A stretch of DNA of 37,851 nt from Bacilli bacterium (GTDB lineage Bacteria > Bacillota_I > Bacilli_A > RF39 > UBA660), in the NCBI GenBank assembly GCA_017542065.1, contig JAFXXX010000004.1, positions 1 through 37,851 on the forward strand. The letters are read 5' to 3'. The stretch's first letter is position 1. Every line of letters starts with the position of its first letter. Below the pieces are notes generated by a model that was not told the DNA's origin, made no database searches, and saw nothing but the letters and a program-made list of their open reading frames with translations. A program made the translations under genes and the position numbers. Below, one piece after another: positions 1-8,600 of the stretch.

Positions 1-987
1 CTTCTTACTAACCTTTACAGATCCAACATATTCTTTACCAAAGTCTTCTTCAATATATTTATATGTTGCAGATATAAATTCATTAGATAATCTAATTGAA
101 TCAGTTCTCATGTAAGTAATTAAACCGACTGTTTCAGATCCAATATTAACACCTTCATATAACTTTTGTGCAATTTGCATAGTTTTCTTAGATGAGAAAT
201 TAAGTTTATTAATTGCATCTTGTTGAAGTGTACTAGTTATATATGGAGGTTTACTTTGTTTCTTCTTATCTTTTTCCTCAATATCTTCAATTTCATATGT
301 ATTACTTAAAGCATCTTTTATTTTATTAGCTTCAAGTTCATCTTTTATTTCAATCTTTTTATCTTTATATTTAAATAAAGATGCTTTAAAATCTGGGAAT
401 AATGCATCAATAGTCCAATATTCTTCAGATATAAAGTTTTTAATTTCTTCTTCTCTATCACATATAAGCTTAAGAGCAACTGATTGTACTCTACCAGCAG
501 ACTTACCACCAGTTTTTGATTGCATTAATTTACTTAATCTAAAACCAATAATTCTATCAAGTATTCTTCTTGTTTCTTGGCTTCTTACCATTAAGTCATC
601 TATTTTTCTAGCTTTATAGAATGAGTTTAAAATAGCATCCTTAGTTATTTCATTAAATACTATTCTTTCATATTTATCTTCATCAATATCTAATGCATCT
701 TTTAAATGCCATGAAATAGCTTCTCCTTCACGGTCTGGGTCGGTTGCTAGATATATTTTATCTGATGCCTTAATTTCTTTTTTAAGCATAGCTATATCTT
801 TAGATTTACCCTTAATTGGAATATATGTAGGAGTAAAATCATTATCTACATCTACACCTAAACCAAATTTACCTTTAGTAGCTAAATCTCTAATATGTCC
901 TTTAGAAGATACTACTTTAAAGTCACTACCTAAATATTTTTCTATAGTTTTACTTTTTGCTGGTGATTCAACTATTACTAAATTCAT
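1..987 (-). CDS. topA: DNA topoisomerase I, 3' end missing (window edge)
   Basis: Type IA topoisomerase that relaxes negative supercoils through a 5'-phosphotyrosine intermediate. The reading frame runs open from an ATG at 987 to the left edge, giving the first 329 residues. The Toprim domain is at the N-terminus: Glu7 lies in VIVESPAKS, the SKGHIRDL block follows, and the acidic pair D83/D85 lies in ATDPDREGE. The CAP-like region has LDRIIGFRLS and GGKSAGRVQS. The catalytic tyrosine is Y292 in ITYMRTDSIRLS. The C-terminal zinc-ribbon region lies outside the window. It is the last visible gene of a long minus-strand operon, 23 bp downstream of rnhB. The family assignment is secure. Confidence 0.97.
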   Translation of the reverse strand, partial: MNLVIVESPAKSKTIEKYLGSDFKVVSSKGHIRDLATKGKFGLGVDVDNDFTPTYIPIKGKSKDIAMLKKEIKASDKIYLATDPDREGEAISWHLKDALDIDEDKYERIVFNEITKDAILNSFYKARKIDDLMVRSQETRRILDRIIGFRLSKLMQSKTGGKSAGRVQSVALKLICDREEEIKNFISEEYWTIDALFPDFKASLFKYKDKKIEIKDELEANKIKDALSNTYEIEDIEEKDKKKQSKPPYITSTLQQDAINKLNFSSKKTMQIAQKLYEGVNIGSETVGLITYMRTDSIRLSNEFISATYKYIEEDFGKEYVGSVKVSKK

Positions 988-1010
988 AATTAAATTTCCT
1001 TTCTTATATA

Positions 1011-1640
1011 TTATTCTCTAGGAGTTTTATTAATTCCCTTATCAATAATATTTTTTACAGGCTTATAAGTCCTTCTGTACTCGTTAAGTATACCATACTT
1101 TTCTATAATTTCAAGATGTTTCTTTGTAGGATACCCTTTATGTTTAGCAAATTCATACTCAGGATATTTCTTATCTAGTTCAAGTAATATTCTATCTCTT
1201 GTTACTTTTGCAATGATAGAAGCAGCTGCAATTGTAATACTTTTTGCATCTCCTTTTATTATATCCTCAACTGGAATATCTAGAGGAATTTTCATTGCAT
1301 CAGTAAGTAAAACATCTACTTTTAATCTCTTATTTACTTTTTCATAAGCAGTTTTCATAGCTTTTCTTGAAGCTTCTAAAATATTTATTTCATCTATTTC
1401 TTTAGCACTTATTTCACATACTTCAACCGCTAATGCATCCTTCATAATTACATCATATAATTTTTCTCTTTTTTTCTCTGTTAATTTTTTAGAATCATTT
1501 ATCTCAGGATTAGTATATCCTTTTGGAAGAACTACGCAAGCAGCTACAACAGGACCTACTAAAGGCCCTCTTCCTGCTTCATCTGTTCCTGCAATTACTT
1601 TATAACCCTCTTTATAGTATTTATTCTCATACTCATTCAT
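1011..1640 (-). CDS. rnhB: Ribonuclease HII
   Basis: RNase HII cuts RNA in RNA/DNA hybrids and at single ribonucleotides embedded in DNA. The N-terminal motif AGTDEAGRGPLVGPV carries the D-E pair. A second metal-binding Asp is in LLTDAM, and the conserved ITIAAASIIAKVTRDR block follows. About 209 residues is normal for the family. I chose the ATG at 1640 over the TTG directly before it. The ATG overlaps the rbgA stop by 8 bp, which suggests translational coupling. The order rbgA-rnhB-topA is a familiar arrangement in Firmicutes. Confidence 0.97.
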   Translation of the reverse strand: MNEYENKYYKEGYKVIAGTDEAGRGPLVGPVVAACVVLPKGYTNPEINDSKKLTEKKREKLYDVIMKDALAVEVCEISAKEIDEINILEASRKAMKTAYEKVNKRLKVDVLLTDAMKIPLDIPVEDIIKGDAKSITIAAASIIAKVTRDRILLELDKKYPEYEFAKHKGYPTKKHLEIIEKYGILNEYRRTYKPVKNIIDKGINKTPRE

Positions 1641-2481
1641 CAAATGTTACCTTACCTAAATAACCTTCCTGTAAATCTTTAATAATTAAGTTAGATACTT
1701 TATCATAATCTACTTCATTACCTCTGATTACACATCCTCTTTTTCTTCCTATAATATCATATACATCACTATAATCATCTATATTAGTAATACCATATCT
1801 ATTAAATAGATTATCATAATAATTAGTAAACATGTACTCTAATATAAAACATGCAACTTCATCTTTTGGAAGTATTTCATCTTTAATAGCAGAGAAAGAA
1901 GCTAGTTTATAACCTACAGCTTTATCATCAATCTTAGGCCATAGTATTCCTGGAGTATCTAATAGTTCTAGTTTGTCGTTAATACGAATCCAACTAATAA
2001 CTTTAGTAACACCTGGTTTATTACCTACATTAGTAGCTCTCTTACCAGTTAATTTATTAATTAATGTAGATTTACCTACATTTGGAATACCCATTACTAA
2101 TGCTCTATATTTTCTTTCTTTAAGACCTTTTTCTATTCTCTTTTCATTTAAATCTTTTAATACTTCATCAGTTACAGAATATAATTTATTAATATTATCT
2201 TTCATTAAATCAAACATTAATACTTTATAACCTTTTTCTTCATAGTATTTAATCCATTTACTAGTTCTACTTTCATCACATAAATCTTTTTTAGACATAA
2301 TAATAATCTTTGGTTTGTCTTTTATTAGATCATCTATATCTTTAATCTTAGATGAGAAAGGTATTCTAGCATCTACTATCTCAAATACTATATCTATTAA
2401 ATCTAATTTTTCTTGTATTTCTCTTCTAGTTTTGGCCATATGACCAGGGAACCAGTTGATACTTGTATTATTTTCATTCAT
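1633..2481 (-). CDS. rbgA: Ribosome biogenesis GTPase RbgA (YlqF)
   Basis: Circularly permuted GTPase needed for late assembly of the 50S subunit. The permuted motif order is visible: the G4-like IIIMSKKDL comes first, then the P-loop GIPNVGKST, then the G3 motif LLDTPGILWP, and a C-terminal RNA-binding helical domain. The N-terminus INWFPGHMAKTRREI is diagnostic. An AAGGAG Shine-Dalgarno sits 9 bp upstream of the ATG at 2481. A TTG at 2490 would directly abut that site, so 2481 is the start (282 aa). The gene ends in TGA, which shows UGA is a stop here. It overlaps rnhB by 8 bp. Confidence 0.97.
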   Translation of the reverse strand: MNENNTSINWFPGHMAKTRREIQEKLDLIDIVFEIVDARIPFSSKIKDIDDLIKDKPKIIIMSKKDLCDESRTSKWIKYYEEKGYKVLMFDLMKDNINKLYSVTDEVLKDLNEKRIEKGLKERKYRALVMGIPNVGKSTLINKLTGKRATNVGNKPGVTKVISWIRINDKLELLDTPGILWPKIDDKAVGYKLASFSAIKDEILPKDEVACFILEYMFTNYYDNLFNRYGITNIDDYSDVYDIIGRKRGCVIRGNEVDYDKVSNLIIKDLQEGYLGKVTFDE

Positions 2482-2499
2482 TTGGATCAACTCCTTTTT

Positions 2500-3393
2500 C
2501 TATAAAATATTTCTAAATATTTCAGTAATTTTACTCATGTCTTTTTCTGATGACATAATACTTATAACTAATTTTTTATTTTTATTAATTATAATATATT
2601 GTCCATTTGTTCCATCACGAAAGACATAACCATCTCTTGATATAAAAGTAAAATATCCTGCACCATATTTAGGAAATAGTCTTTCTATTTTAACTAAATT
2701 AGGCGTTTTTATTTGTAATTTTATCATTTCGTTAATCCAATTACTTGGAACAACAGAAACATTATTATATACTCCATCATTTAAAATTAACATACCTAAT
2801 TTATGAAAATCTTTTGGTAATAAATATAATCCTGTACAACCCGGACAATATTCACCATATTTTTCCCAGCTATAATTATTAATTTCAATTTTATTAAAAA
2901 TATTTTCTTTTATATAATCTTCTAAATCTATATTATATTTTTCTTTAAATAACACAGATATTATAAAAGGTTCAACATTATTATAAGTATATGTTGCATT
3001 CGGTTCATTTGCAATATCATAATTCAAAGCATATTCAAGCAATTTAGATTTATCTAAATTTTTATCTACTATTTCTTTATTAGACATTAACATTTTGTCA
3101 TAGCCAGTTGTGTGAGTTAATAATGTCCTGATAGTCCATTTTTTTATCTTTTCTCTATTGTTATCGTTAGTAATATATTCTTCTATGTAATTATAAATAT
3201 TTTCTTCTAGTGAAAATAAATTGTTTTCAATAGCTATTCCCATTGCCATGGCTACCAATAACTTAGAACAACTTCTTAGTTCATGCAATTTATCAGAATT
3301 AATTATTACATTTAAACTATCTTTACTTTGAATATACAAACTATCAATAGATAATTCAAATTCATCAATTCTTTTCATTATTTCATCAATCAT
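2500..3393 (-). CDS. Serine hydrolase of the beta-lactamase / penicillin-binding fold
   Basis: 297-residue protein of the class C beta-lactamase-like superfamily (esterases, DD-peptidases and EstB-type enzymes). The nucleophile motif SxxK is at S41-K44 (SCSK, followed by LLVAMAMGIA). The YxN motif is at Y137-N139, and the third motif region is probably FRDGTNGQY near the C-terminus. The conserved LLTHTTGYD block is also present. There is no signal peptide, so it is likely cytoplasmic and not a periplasmic penicillin target or secreted beta-lactamase. The Shine-Dalgarno AGAGGTGA precedes the ATG. The substrate cannot be read from the sequence. Confidence 0.82.
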   Translation of the reverse strand: MIDEIMKRIDEFELSIDSLYIQSKDSLNVIINSDKLHELRSCSKLLVAMAMGIAIENNLFSLEENIYNYIEEYITNDNNREKIKKWTIRTLLTHTTGYDKMLMSNKEIVDKNLDKSKLLEYALNYDIANEPNATYTYNNVEPFIISVLFKEKYNIDLEDYIKENIFNKIEINNYSWEKYGEYCPGCTGLYLLPKDFHKLGMLILNDGVYNNVSVVPSNWINEMIKLQIKTPNLVKIERLFPKYGAGYFTFISRDGYVFRDGTNGQYIIINKNKKLVISIMSSEKDMSKITEIFRNIL

Positions 3394-3407
3394 ATTTTCA
3401 CCTCTTT

Positions 3408-4301
3408 TTATAACGCTTTTTTTATTATCTCTTTTCTAAGCATTGCTGGTGTTTTAATTAAAATACCATTTTCTTCTTTACAATCTAATAACTCTACTAA
3501 TTTATTTTTAACACTATCACCTGAATACATTATATAACTAGAATTATTATTTAAAGAAATAATATTTAACATCCATTCATTATTATAATTACTCATTATT
3601 TGATTTATTAAATCTTTTTGTCTTAATAAATCGTCTGCATTCCATATAGTTAATTGTCCAAAGACATTTGGAAGATGTTCAGATACTTTTTGTATCTTTA
3701 TATCATTATCAATAGATTCTTTTAAATTATCTTCTATATATTTTTGACATTCACTAAAGTACTTAGATGCATAATCATATTCATTTATTAATACTTCTAA
3801 TTTCTTATATGCTTCTTTATCACGTTCTGTTGTAATATTAGCAGTAAAATTTAAAGTATTATCTAATATAGCAGCCATTAATAACATAGCTACATCTTTA
3901 TTCATCTTATCTAATAGATTATCTTGTTCATATTTTTCGACAATAATAGTAGCTACTGAACCAATTGGTTCTATTAAAGCATTACAACCTATTTTACTAT
4001 TCCAGTAATCTTCATATCCAGGATGATGATCTATTATTTCAATAATATTATTTTCATCTACAAAATCAGGAAAATATGATTTATCTGATAAATCTAACAC
4101 TATATATTTATCATTAGAGTTAACTAAATAGTTATCAACAGTATAATTACTTTTTAAACTATCAATAATACTATAGTTTACAGTAGCATTACTAACAAAC
4201 TTAGATTCTATACCTTTTAATCTAAGTAATTCTCTATATGCAATACTACTTGCATAACCATCTATATCAATATAACTTTTTCCTACTGTTATAACTATCA
4301 T
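3408..4301 (-). CDS. DHH/DHHA2 phosphoesterase, class II pyrophosphatase-like
   Basis: The 297 residues and motif order match class II (manganese-dependent) inorganic pyrophosphatases and the related Prune-type exopolyphosphatases. Visible blocks are IDIDGYASS (D12, D14), VLDLSD (D70), DHH at 91-93, AAILDN (D147), and a C-terminal DHHA2 half ending TPAMLRKEI, where the family usually has an SRKK motif. Two features are atypical. The first metal-ligand His is replaced by Lys8 (VGKSYIDID), and the DHN motif is DLS. Activity may therefore be altered: it could be a pyrophosphatase, a polyphosphatase or another phosphoesterase. The RBS is GAGGTGAT. The gene sits 13 bp from the HAD gene upstream in the operon. 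Confidence 0.8.
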   Translation of the reverse strand: MIVITVGKSYIDIDGYASSIAYRELLRLKGIESKFVSNATVNYSIIDSLKSNYTVDNYLVNSNDKYIVLDLSDKSYFPDFVDENNIIEIIDHHPGYEDYWNSKIGCNALIEPIGSVATIIVEKYEQDNLLDKMNKDVAMLLMAAILDNTLNFTANITTERDKEAYKKLEVLINEYDYASKYFSECQKYIEDNLKESIDNDIKIQKVSEHLPNVFGQLTIWNADDLLRQKDLINQIMSNYNNEWMLNIISLNNNSSYIMYSGDSVKNKLVELLDCKEENGILIKTPAMLRKEIIKKAL

Positions 4302-4314
4302 ATTATCACCTCAA

Positions 4315-4983
4315 TTATGACAATTTATGTTCATTTTCAATATTTAAAAATTGATTTACTGATGCTTTTATTTTATCTAATTCAAATCCTTGAGCTTGAC
4401 ATGTATTCCATCCCATTCTCTTAGCATTCTCTATATTTAGAGAAGTATCATCTATAAACATAATGTCTTCAGGTAATGCATTCATACCTTCTTCAACAAT
4501 TCTAAAAGCTCTATCATTACCCTTTTTTTCATGTATTTGATATGATAACCATACATAATCAAATTCCGATAAATCAACTTGATTAGCAAGTGCTGGATAA
4601 CAACAATATATTAAATCAGAAAATATAGCTAATTTACATTTACCTTTTAAAGAATAAATATAATCAACTAAATCTTTATAATAATCAACTTTTAAATATT
4701 CTTCAGCAAATCTTTTGGAAAATTCTTCCACAGTAGTATTTAGATTACCTCTGGCATTTAATCTAGCAATCCATTTTTCTTTACTTTGTTCATCATCTTG
4801 TTTACTGATATATACTCCATTTTCATCAGGTAAAGTATCAAAATAAATATTCCAAGCTTCTTCGTCAGTTAGATTTTGATTATAACTTTTAACTGCTCTA
4901 ATAATTGCTTCTTTATCATTATTTTCGATTGGATATTTATGCATAATAACTCCACCCCAATCAAATACTACTATTTTTTCCAT
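4315..4983 (-). CDS. HAD-superfamily hydrolase (subfamily IA)
   Basis: 222-residue haloacid-dehalogenase-type phosphatase. Motif I is VVFDWGGVI, where the second Asp of the usual DxD is replaced by Gly, as is common in YihX-like members. Motif II is the Ser in IFSDL, motif III is the Lys in HEKKGND, and motif IV is MFIDDTSLNIENAKRMGW. A helical cap lies between motifs I and II. The substrate is unknown; small phosphorylated metabolites are typical for the family. It is one of three HAD genes in the window and lies next to the NT5C-type HAD in the same operon. Confidence 0.85.
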   Translation of the reverse strand: MEKIVVFDWGGVIMHKYPIENNDKEAIIRAVKSYNQNLTDEEAWNIYFDTLPDENGVYISKQDDEQSKEKWIARLNARGNLNTTVEEFSKRFAEEYLKVDYYKDLVDYIYSLKGKCKLAIFSDLIYCCYPALANQVDLSEFDYVWLSYQIHEKKGNDRAFRIVEEGMNALPEDIMFIDDTSLNIENAKRMGWNTCQAQGFELDKIKASVNQFLNIENEHKLS

Positions 4984-5001
4984 ATATTACCTCACATTAA
5001 A

Positions 5002-5568
5002 TTACTTTGTTATATAATTATATATTTCTTCCCAACTGTTTGTTTTAAAGATTCTATCATTATTATAATCTTTTGTTTTATTTGTTTCTACCATTATTAC
5101 TTTTACATCAATATTTTCTAAAGCATCTTCACAGTTATGTGGAGCATCATCTATAAAATACTCACAATTATCTAAATATAAGTATTTATCATTTGCTTTA
5201 GTAATTATATTATCGTAAGGAATACCATTTTTATCTAAGTATTCAGAAACAATTAAATCTGTATGATCATCATCTTTACAACCTCTATTAGTAATAAATA
5301 CTATCTCATACCCTTGTTCTTTAAGTCTATTAATACAAGATTTAGCATCTTCCTTAATAGGAATATTTATAGATTCTTTATTAATAATATTCTCTAAATA
5401 ATAATCTAATTCTTCTTTAGACCATTCTTCACTTTTAGGAATAAACTTATTAAAATTAATAACACTATTCTTATGTAATATATCTCTATCATATTTTAAT
5501 GCTAATTGACCATAAAACTCACTTGTATTACAAATTGTGTTATCTATATCTATACCTATTTTACTCAT
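5002..5568 (-). CDS. 5'(3')-deoxyribonucleotidase-like HAD phosphatase (NT5C family)
   Basis: 188-residue HAD protein with motif I IGIDIDNTICNT (the DxD is D6/D8), motif II VFITNRG, and motif IV YFIDDAPHNCEDALE. The N-terminus and the FIDDAPHN block resemble the NT5C / cytosolic deoxyribonucleotidase-like family. Those enzymes dephosphorylate deoxynucleoside monophosphates, although many bacterial members are uncharacterised. The start follows a GGAG sequence overlapping the end of the S41 gene, 2 bp upstream, so the two are probably translated together. Confidence 0.82.
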   Translation of the reverse strand: MSKIGIDIDNTICNTSEFYGQLALKYDRDILHKNSVINFNKFIPKSEEWSKEELDYYLENIINKESINIPIKEDAKSCINRLKEQGYEIVFITNRGCKDDDHTDLIVSEYLDKNGIPYDNIITKANDKYLYLDNCEYFIDDAPHNCEDALENIDVKVIMVETNKTKDYNNDRIFKTNSWEEIYNYITK

Positions 5569-5570
5569 TT

Positions 5571-6731
5571 TTAACTCCTTACTATTGGGTTTCTACTATA
5601 ATTTATTGCATATGTTAAAACAGTATCAACATTATTTATAAAATCTTCTTTAGTTTGTTTAACTTCTATATCAGGATGAAATATTACTGGTTTTCTTATT
5701 TCATCTGTTACTTTTTCATTAAATTCTTCTTTAGATGATACACTTAAACCTATAAATGGATTAAAGTAACATTCAGATATTGAAAACATACGATTATCTA
5801 TATTACACCAATGTGAATTACCAAAACAATTTATTGGTGTAGAGATTCCTTCTCCTATTGTTGTTGCACCAAGATTAATTAAATCTCTAAGTGCATATCT
5901 TCCGGCAGAAAATATTCTATAATCTGTTAAGCATATTAATTTCTTATCAGCATGAGCTTTTAAAAAATTGAATAAAGGTTCATTAAGAGCAGAATTACCA
6001 CCCCAATTACCTCTTAGATCTATTATTATTGTATCAACATTACTTAAATCTTCCATATTCAATCTATTAATAGAATCCTCTATTTTATCTTTAAAATGTA
6101 TTTGAACTGAACTATGGTTATAAACAAGACAATTATCTTCTATTTTATATTCAGTATTATTACCATACATATATCTTTTATAACCTGTATCATCATACTG
6201 TTCATCATCTTTTGTTATTCTAGTTTGAATTATATTTCCATTACTATCTTTAATTTTATATACTAATTCATCAAAGTTTCTTAATGAAGGAAGTCCAAAC
6301 ATACTTACTTTATTAAATAGTGCTTTTTCTATTTCACAAGTTCTTCTACCTTCAGTTCCATATGTAATAACATCCTCTAATTCATTAATAATTCTATCTA
6401 TAGGAACATTATTAATAGAAACTAAACTATATCCTCTTAAGTTATCAGGATAACTAACTAATACTTCATCATCAATTTTTTTAAATGTTAATGAAATAGG
6501 AGAAAAGTTTTGATACTTAGTATGTGCATCCTCAAAACCACTTAATCTTTTAATAATATAATCCATAAAATATTTAAAACTATATTTATCATTTATATCC
6601 ATTTTATTTACTAGATTATTATAAATAATATCTAGTTCTTCTTTGTTGATTTGATGCCAAGGATTGACATGTATATTTTCATATTTTTGTATAAATCTAT
6701 CATATATACTTTTATATTTTATATCAATCAT
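5571..6731 (-). CDS. S41-family peptidase-like protein, cytoplasmic
   Basis: 386 residues. The C-terminal half carries the S41 (tail-specific/tricorn-like) core: DTIIIDLRGNWGGNSA at about 233-248, then LTDYRIFSAGRYALRDL with the likely nucleophile S275, and GATTIGEGIST. The N-terminal helical part has a conserved-looking FEDAHT (H70). A short PDZ-like stretch (YSLVSINNVPIDRI, about 101-114) lies between. There is no signal peptide or transmembrane segment, unlike secreted CtpA-type proteases. It overlaps by 1 bp a pyroglutamyl-peptidase-like gene, and together they could act on cytoplasmic peptides. The peptide substrate is unknown. Confidence 0.83.
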   Translation of the reverse strand: MIDIKYKSIYDRFIQKYENIHVNPWHQINKEELDIIYNNLVNKMDINDKYSFKYFMDYIIKRLSGFEDAHTKYQNFSPISLTFKKIDDEVLVSYPDNLRGYSLVSINNVPIDRIINELEDVITYGTEGRRTCEIEKALFNKVSMFGLPSLRNFDELVYKIKDSNGNIIQTRITKDDEQYDDTGYKRYMYGNNTEYKIEDNCLVYNHSSVQIHFKDKIEDSINRLNMEDLSNVDTIIIDLRGNWGGNSALNEPLFNFLKAHADKKLICLTDYRIFSAGRYALRDLINLGATTIGEGISTPINCFGNSHWCNIDNRMFSISECYFNPFIGLSVSSKEEFNEKVTDEIRKPVIFHPDIEVKQTKEDFINNVDTVLTYAINYSRNPIVRS

Positions 6732-7180
6732 TAAAGATCAACTCCTCTTGTATCTAAAAACTTTTTTATATCAAACTTTTTTGGAATATGTATAAAAATC
6801 ATTTTAGTTTTTAAATTATTCTCTTTTATATATTTAAGTCCATAATAATAAATACTATTACATAAATAGTTACCTGCATTATTAGATATAATTACTTTAT
6901 ATTCTCTTTTTAATTTATTATATAAATCATTATAATCATAATCTGTAATATATTCAGATTCACCTTTAGCAGTTGTTTCTATTTTAATAGTATTGCTATC
7001 TAATGGAGCTTGTCCAAATGATATAACTAAATCATAATCTTTATCTAATTCTTTTTGTAACTCTAATTCACTGGTTTTAAAACTATTTGTTAAATACAAT
7101 TTATTATCTGAATTAATATTATCTAATAATATTTTAGATGAATTATTTTTGCCTTTAAATGCTGTGTATAAAATTTTCAT
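6731..7180 (-). CDS. Short pyroglutamyl-peptidase I-like protein (C15 fold)
   Basis: 149 residues that resemble pyrrolidone-carboxylate peptidase, a cysteine peptidase removing N-terminal pyroglutamate. The key region IISNNAGNYLCNSIYYYGL matches the Pcp active-site block, with Cys107 as the likely nucleophile. IFIHIPKK supplies His131, and SFGQAPLDSNTIKIE supplies a candidate Glu68. The N-terminus ILYTAFKG corresponds to the family's TGFxPF strand but lacks most of that loop. Family members are about 200-215 aa, so this is a compact version missing several insertions. The stop and the next gene's start overlap as TAATG. Confidence 0.68.
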   Translation of the reverse strand: MKILYTAFKGKNNSSKILLDNINSDNKLYLTNSFKTSELELQKELDKDYDLVISFGQAPLDSNTIKIETTAKGESEYITDYDYNDLYNKLKREYKVIISNNAGNYLCNSIYYYGLKYIKENNLKTKMIFIHIPKKFDIKKFLDTRGVDL

Positions 7181-7194
7181 AATAATTCACCAGT

Positions 7195-7839
7195 TTATAA
7201 TAATGTTAAAGACGAATTTTCTTGAATAGGAATAAGTCTTGTTTCTATTGTATTAATAAATGCACATTTATGTGTTATTTCAAAGTTTTCCTTACCTATA
7301 GTTAAACTAATTTTAACTAATAAACTAGGCATAAAATAATACTTATCATTAGCAAAGTTACCATAGTCACTTTCATCTTCAGTATAGAATCCTTTTAACA
7401 TGGTATATAAAAGATTCCATCTATCACATGAACCAACATCTATTTCTTCTTTACCCTCATTACCATTAAATTTAGGTTTTTCTTTTAAATCAATATCTTC
7501 TCGTTTGATTTTTAATTCATCAAACAAATCTGATAAAACTCCATCTCCAAAATATTGATTTAAAGCAACACTAATACATTTGTCTATATTAGTATCTTTA
7601 TTAATAAGCATTAATCTTACTGGTTTATTCTTTTTATAAAATATAATTGCATGATGTTTATTTCTTATAATAATATTATCTGCACTAACTTCTACTATAC
7701 AATTACAATTTCTAACTACTTTATATTTATCAAAGGCAATATTATCATTACCAAAACCATCAACAAAAGCACCATTAAAACATTCATAATGGTTATCTTT
7801 TGCTTCTATCCATAAATCTATTGTCTTAATTGTACTCAT
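7195..7839 (-). CDS. Hypothetical protein, no recognised domain
   Basis: 214-residue soluble protein that I do not recognise. It opens with a beta-rich stretch (KTIDLWIEAKDNHYECFNG), followed by IIIRNKHHAIIFYKKNKPVRLMLI. A charged middle follows, then a second beta-rich region near FMPSLLVKISLTIGKENFEITHKCAF. No catalytic signature or membrane segment is evident. The start has a clear AGAGGTGATATT ribosome site. It lies between the SDR gene and the Pcp-like gene with gaps under 20 bp, so it is part of the same long operon. Confidence 0.72.
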   Translation of the reverse strand: MSTIKTIDLWIEAKDNHYECFNGAFVDGFGNDNIAFDKYKVVRNCNCIVEVSADNIIIRNKHHAIIFYKKNKPVRLMLINKDTNIDKCISVALNQYFGDGVLSDLFDELKIKREDIDLKEKPKFNGNEGKEEIDVGSCDRWNLLYTMLKGFYTEDESDYGNFANDKYYFMPSLLVKISLTIGKENFEITHKCAFINTIETRLIPIQENSSLTLL

Positions 7840-7858
7840 AATATCACCTCTTTATTTA

Positions 7859-8584
7859 TTATAATCTACCACCATTAATCCAAATGTTTTCACCAGTTAT
7901 AAAACTAGCATCATCTGAAAGTAGAAATATACATAATTTTGCAGTATCTTCTGGAGTTGCAAATCTTCCTAATGGTGTATCTTTTAATTTTTGATCTATT
8001 TCTTCTTGTTTCCAACCTCTTAGTGATAAAGGTGTTGGAGTAAATGCAGGGCAAATACTATTTGCTCTTATTTTTCTTTCTGCAAACTCTAATGCTGTTG
8101 CTTTAGTAAAGTTAATAATACCTGCAGCAGCTGCACAATAAGCTGGAGATTCTTCACAAGGAACTACTCCTAAATGAGAAGAAATATTTACTATAGCTCC
8201 TCCATCATTCATAATAGGATAAGCATATTTAGTACACATTACTTTTCCTACTAAATTAATATCTAATACTTTTCTGAAATCTTCTATTACGAAGTCTTTA
8301 ATAAAGTTATCAATAAATGTTCCAGCATTATTAACTAGATAATCTATATTTCCATATTTTTCTTTAACTACATTAAACATATTAATAACATCTTCTTCAT
8401 TACTAATATCGCATTTAATAATATATAGATTATCATTATTAAATTCTTCTTTAGTTTTAATTGCAGCTTCTTCATTACTATGATAACAAGTTATTACTTT
8501 ACAACCTTTATCTAATAATTCTTTAACTATTTCTTTTCCAATTCCACTTGTTCCACCTGTTACTAGTGCTACTTTATTATTCAT
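7859..8584 (-). CDS. SDR-family oxidoreductase-like protein lacking the catalytic lysine
   Basis: Short-chain dehydrogenase/reductase fold, 241 residues, FabG-like. The nucleotide-binding TGGTSGIG is at 9-16, NNAG at 85-88, the structural Asn110 in LDINLVG, and the serine in IVNISSHLG at about 135-136. The catalytic block reads SPAYCAAAAGI. Tyr149 is present but the lysine of YxxxK (position 153) is alanine, read directly from codon GCA. Activity may therefore be lost or altered. The C-terminus FITGENIWINGG is typical. The start is the ATG at 8584 behind TTGGAGG; in-frame upstream codons overlap the previous gene and lack a ribosome site. Confidence 0.9.
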   Translation of the reverse strand: MNNKVALVTGGTSGIGKEIVKELLDKGCKVITCYHSNEEAAIKTKEEFNNDNLYIIKCDISNEEDVINMFNVVKEKYGNIDYLVNNAGTFIDNFIKDFVIEDFRKVLDINLVGKVMCTKYAYPIMNDGGAIVNISSHLGVVPCEESPAYCAAAAGIINFTKATALEFAERKIRANSICPAFTPTPLSLRGWKQEEIDQKLKDTPLGRFATPEDTAKLCIFLLSDDASFITGENIWINGGRL

Positions 8585-8600
8585 AATTGCCTCCAACTTT

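Noticed and set aside
1973-2230. Plus-strand 85-codon frame
   Set aside because: It is antisense to the conserved GTPase region of rbgA and reads as a hydrophobic shadow.
2500-3393. Antibiotic-resistance beta-lactamase
   Set aside because: SxxK and YxN are present, but there is no signal peptide and the surroundings are cytoplasmic housekeeping hydrolases, so resistance is not supported.
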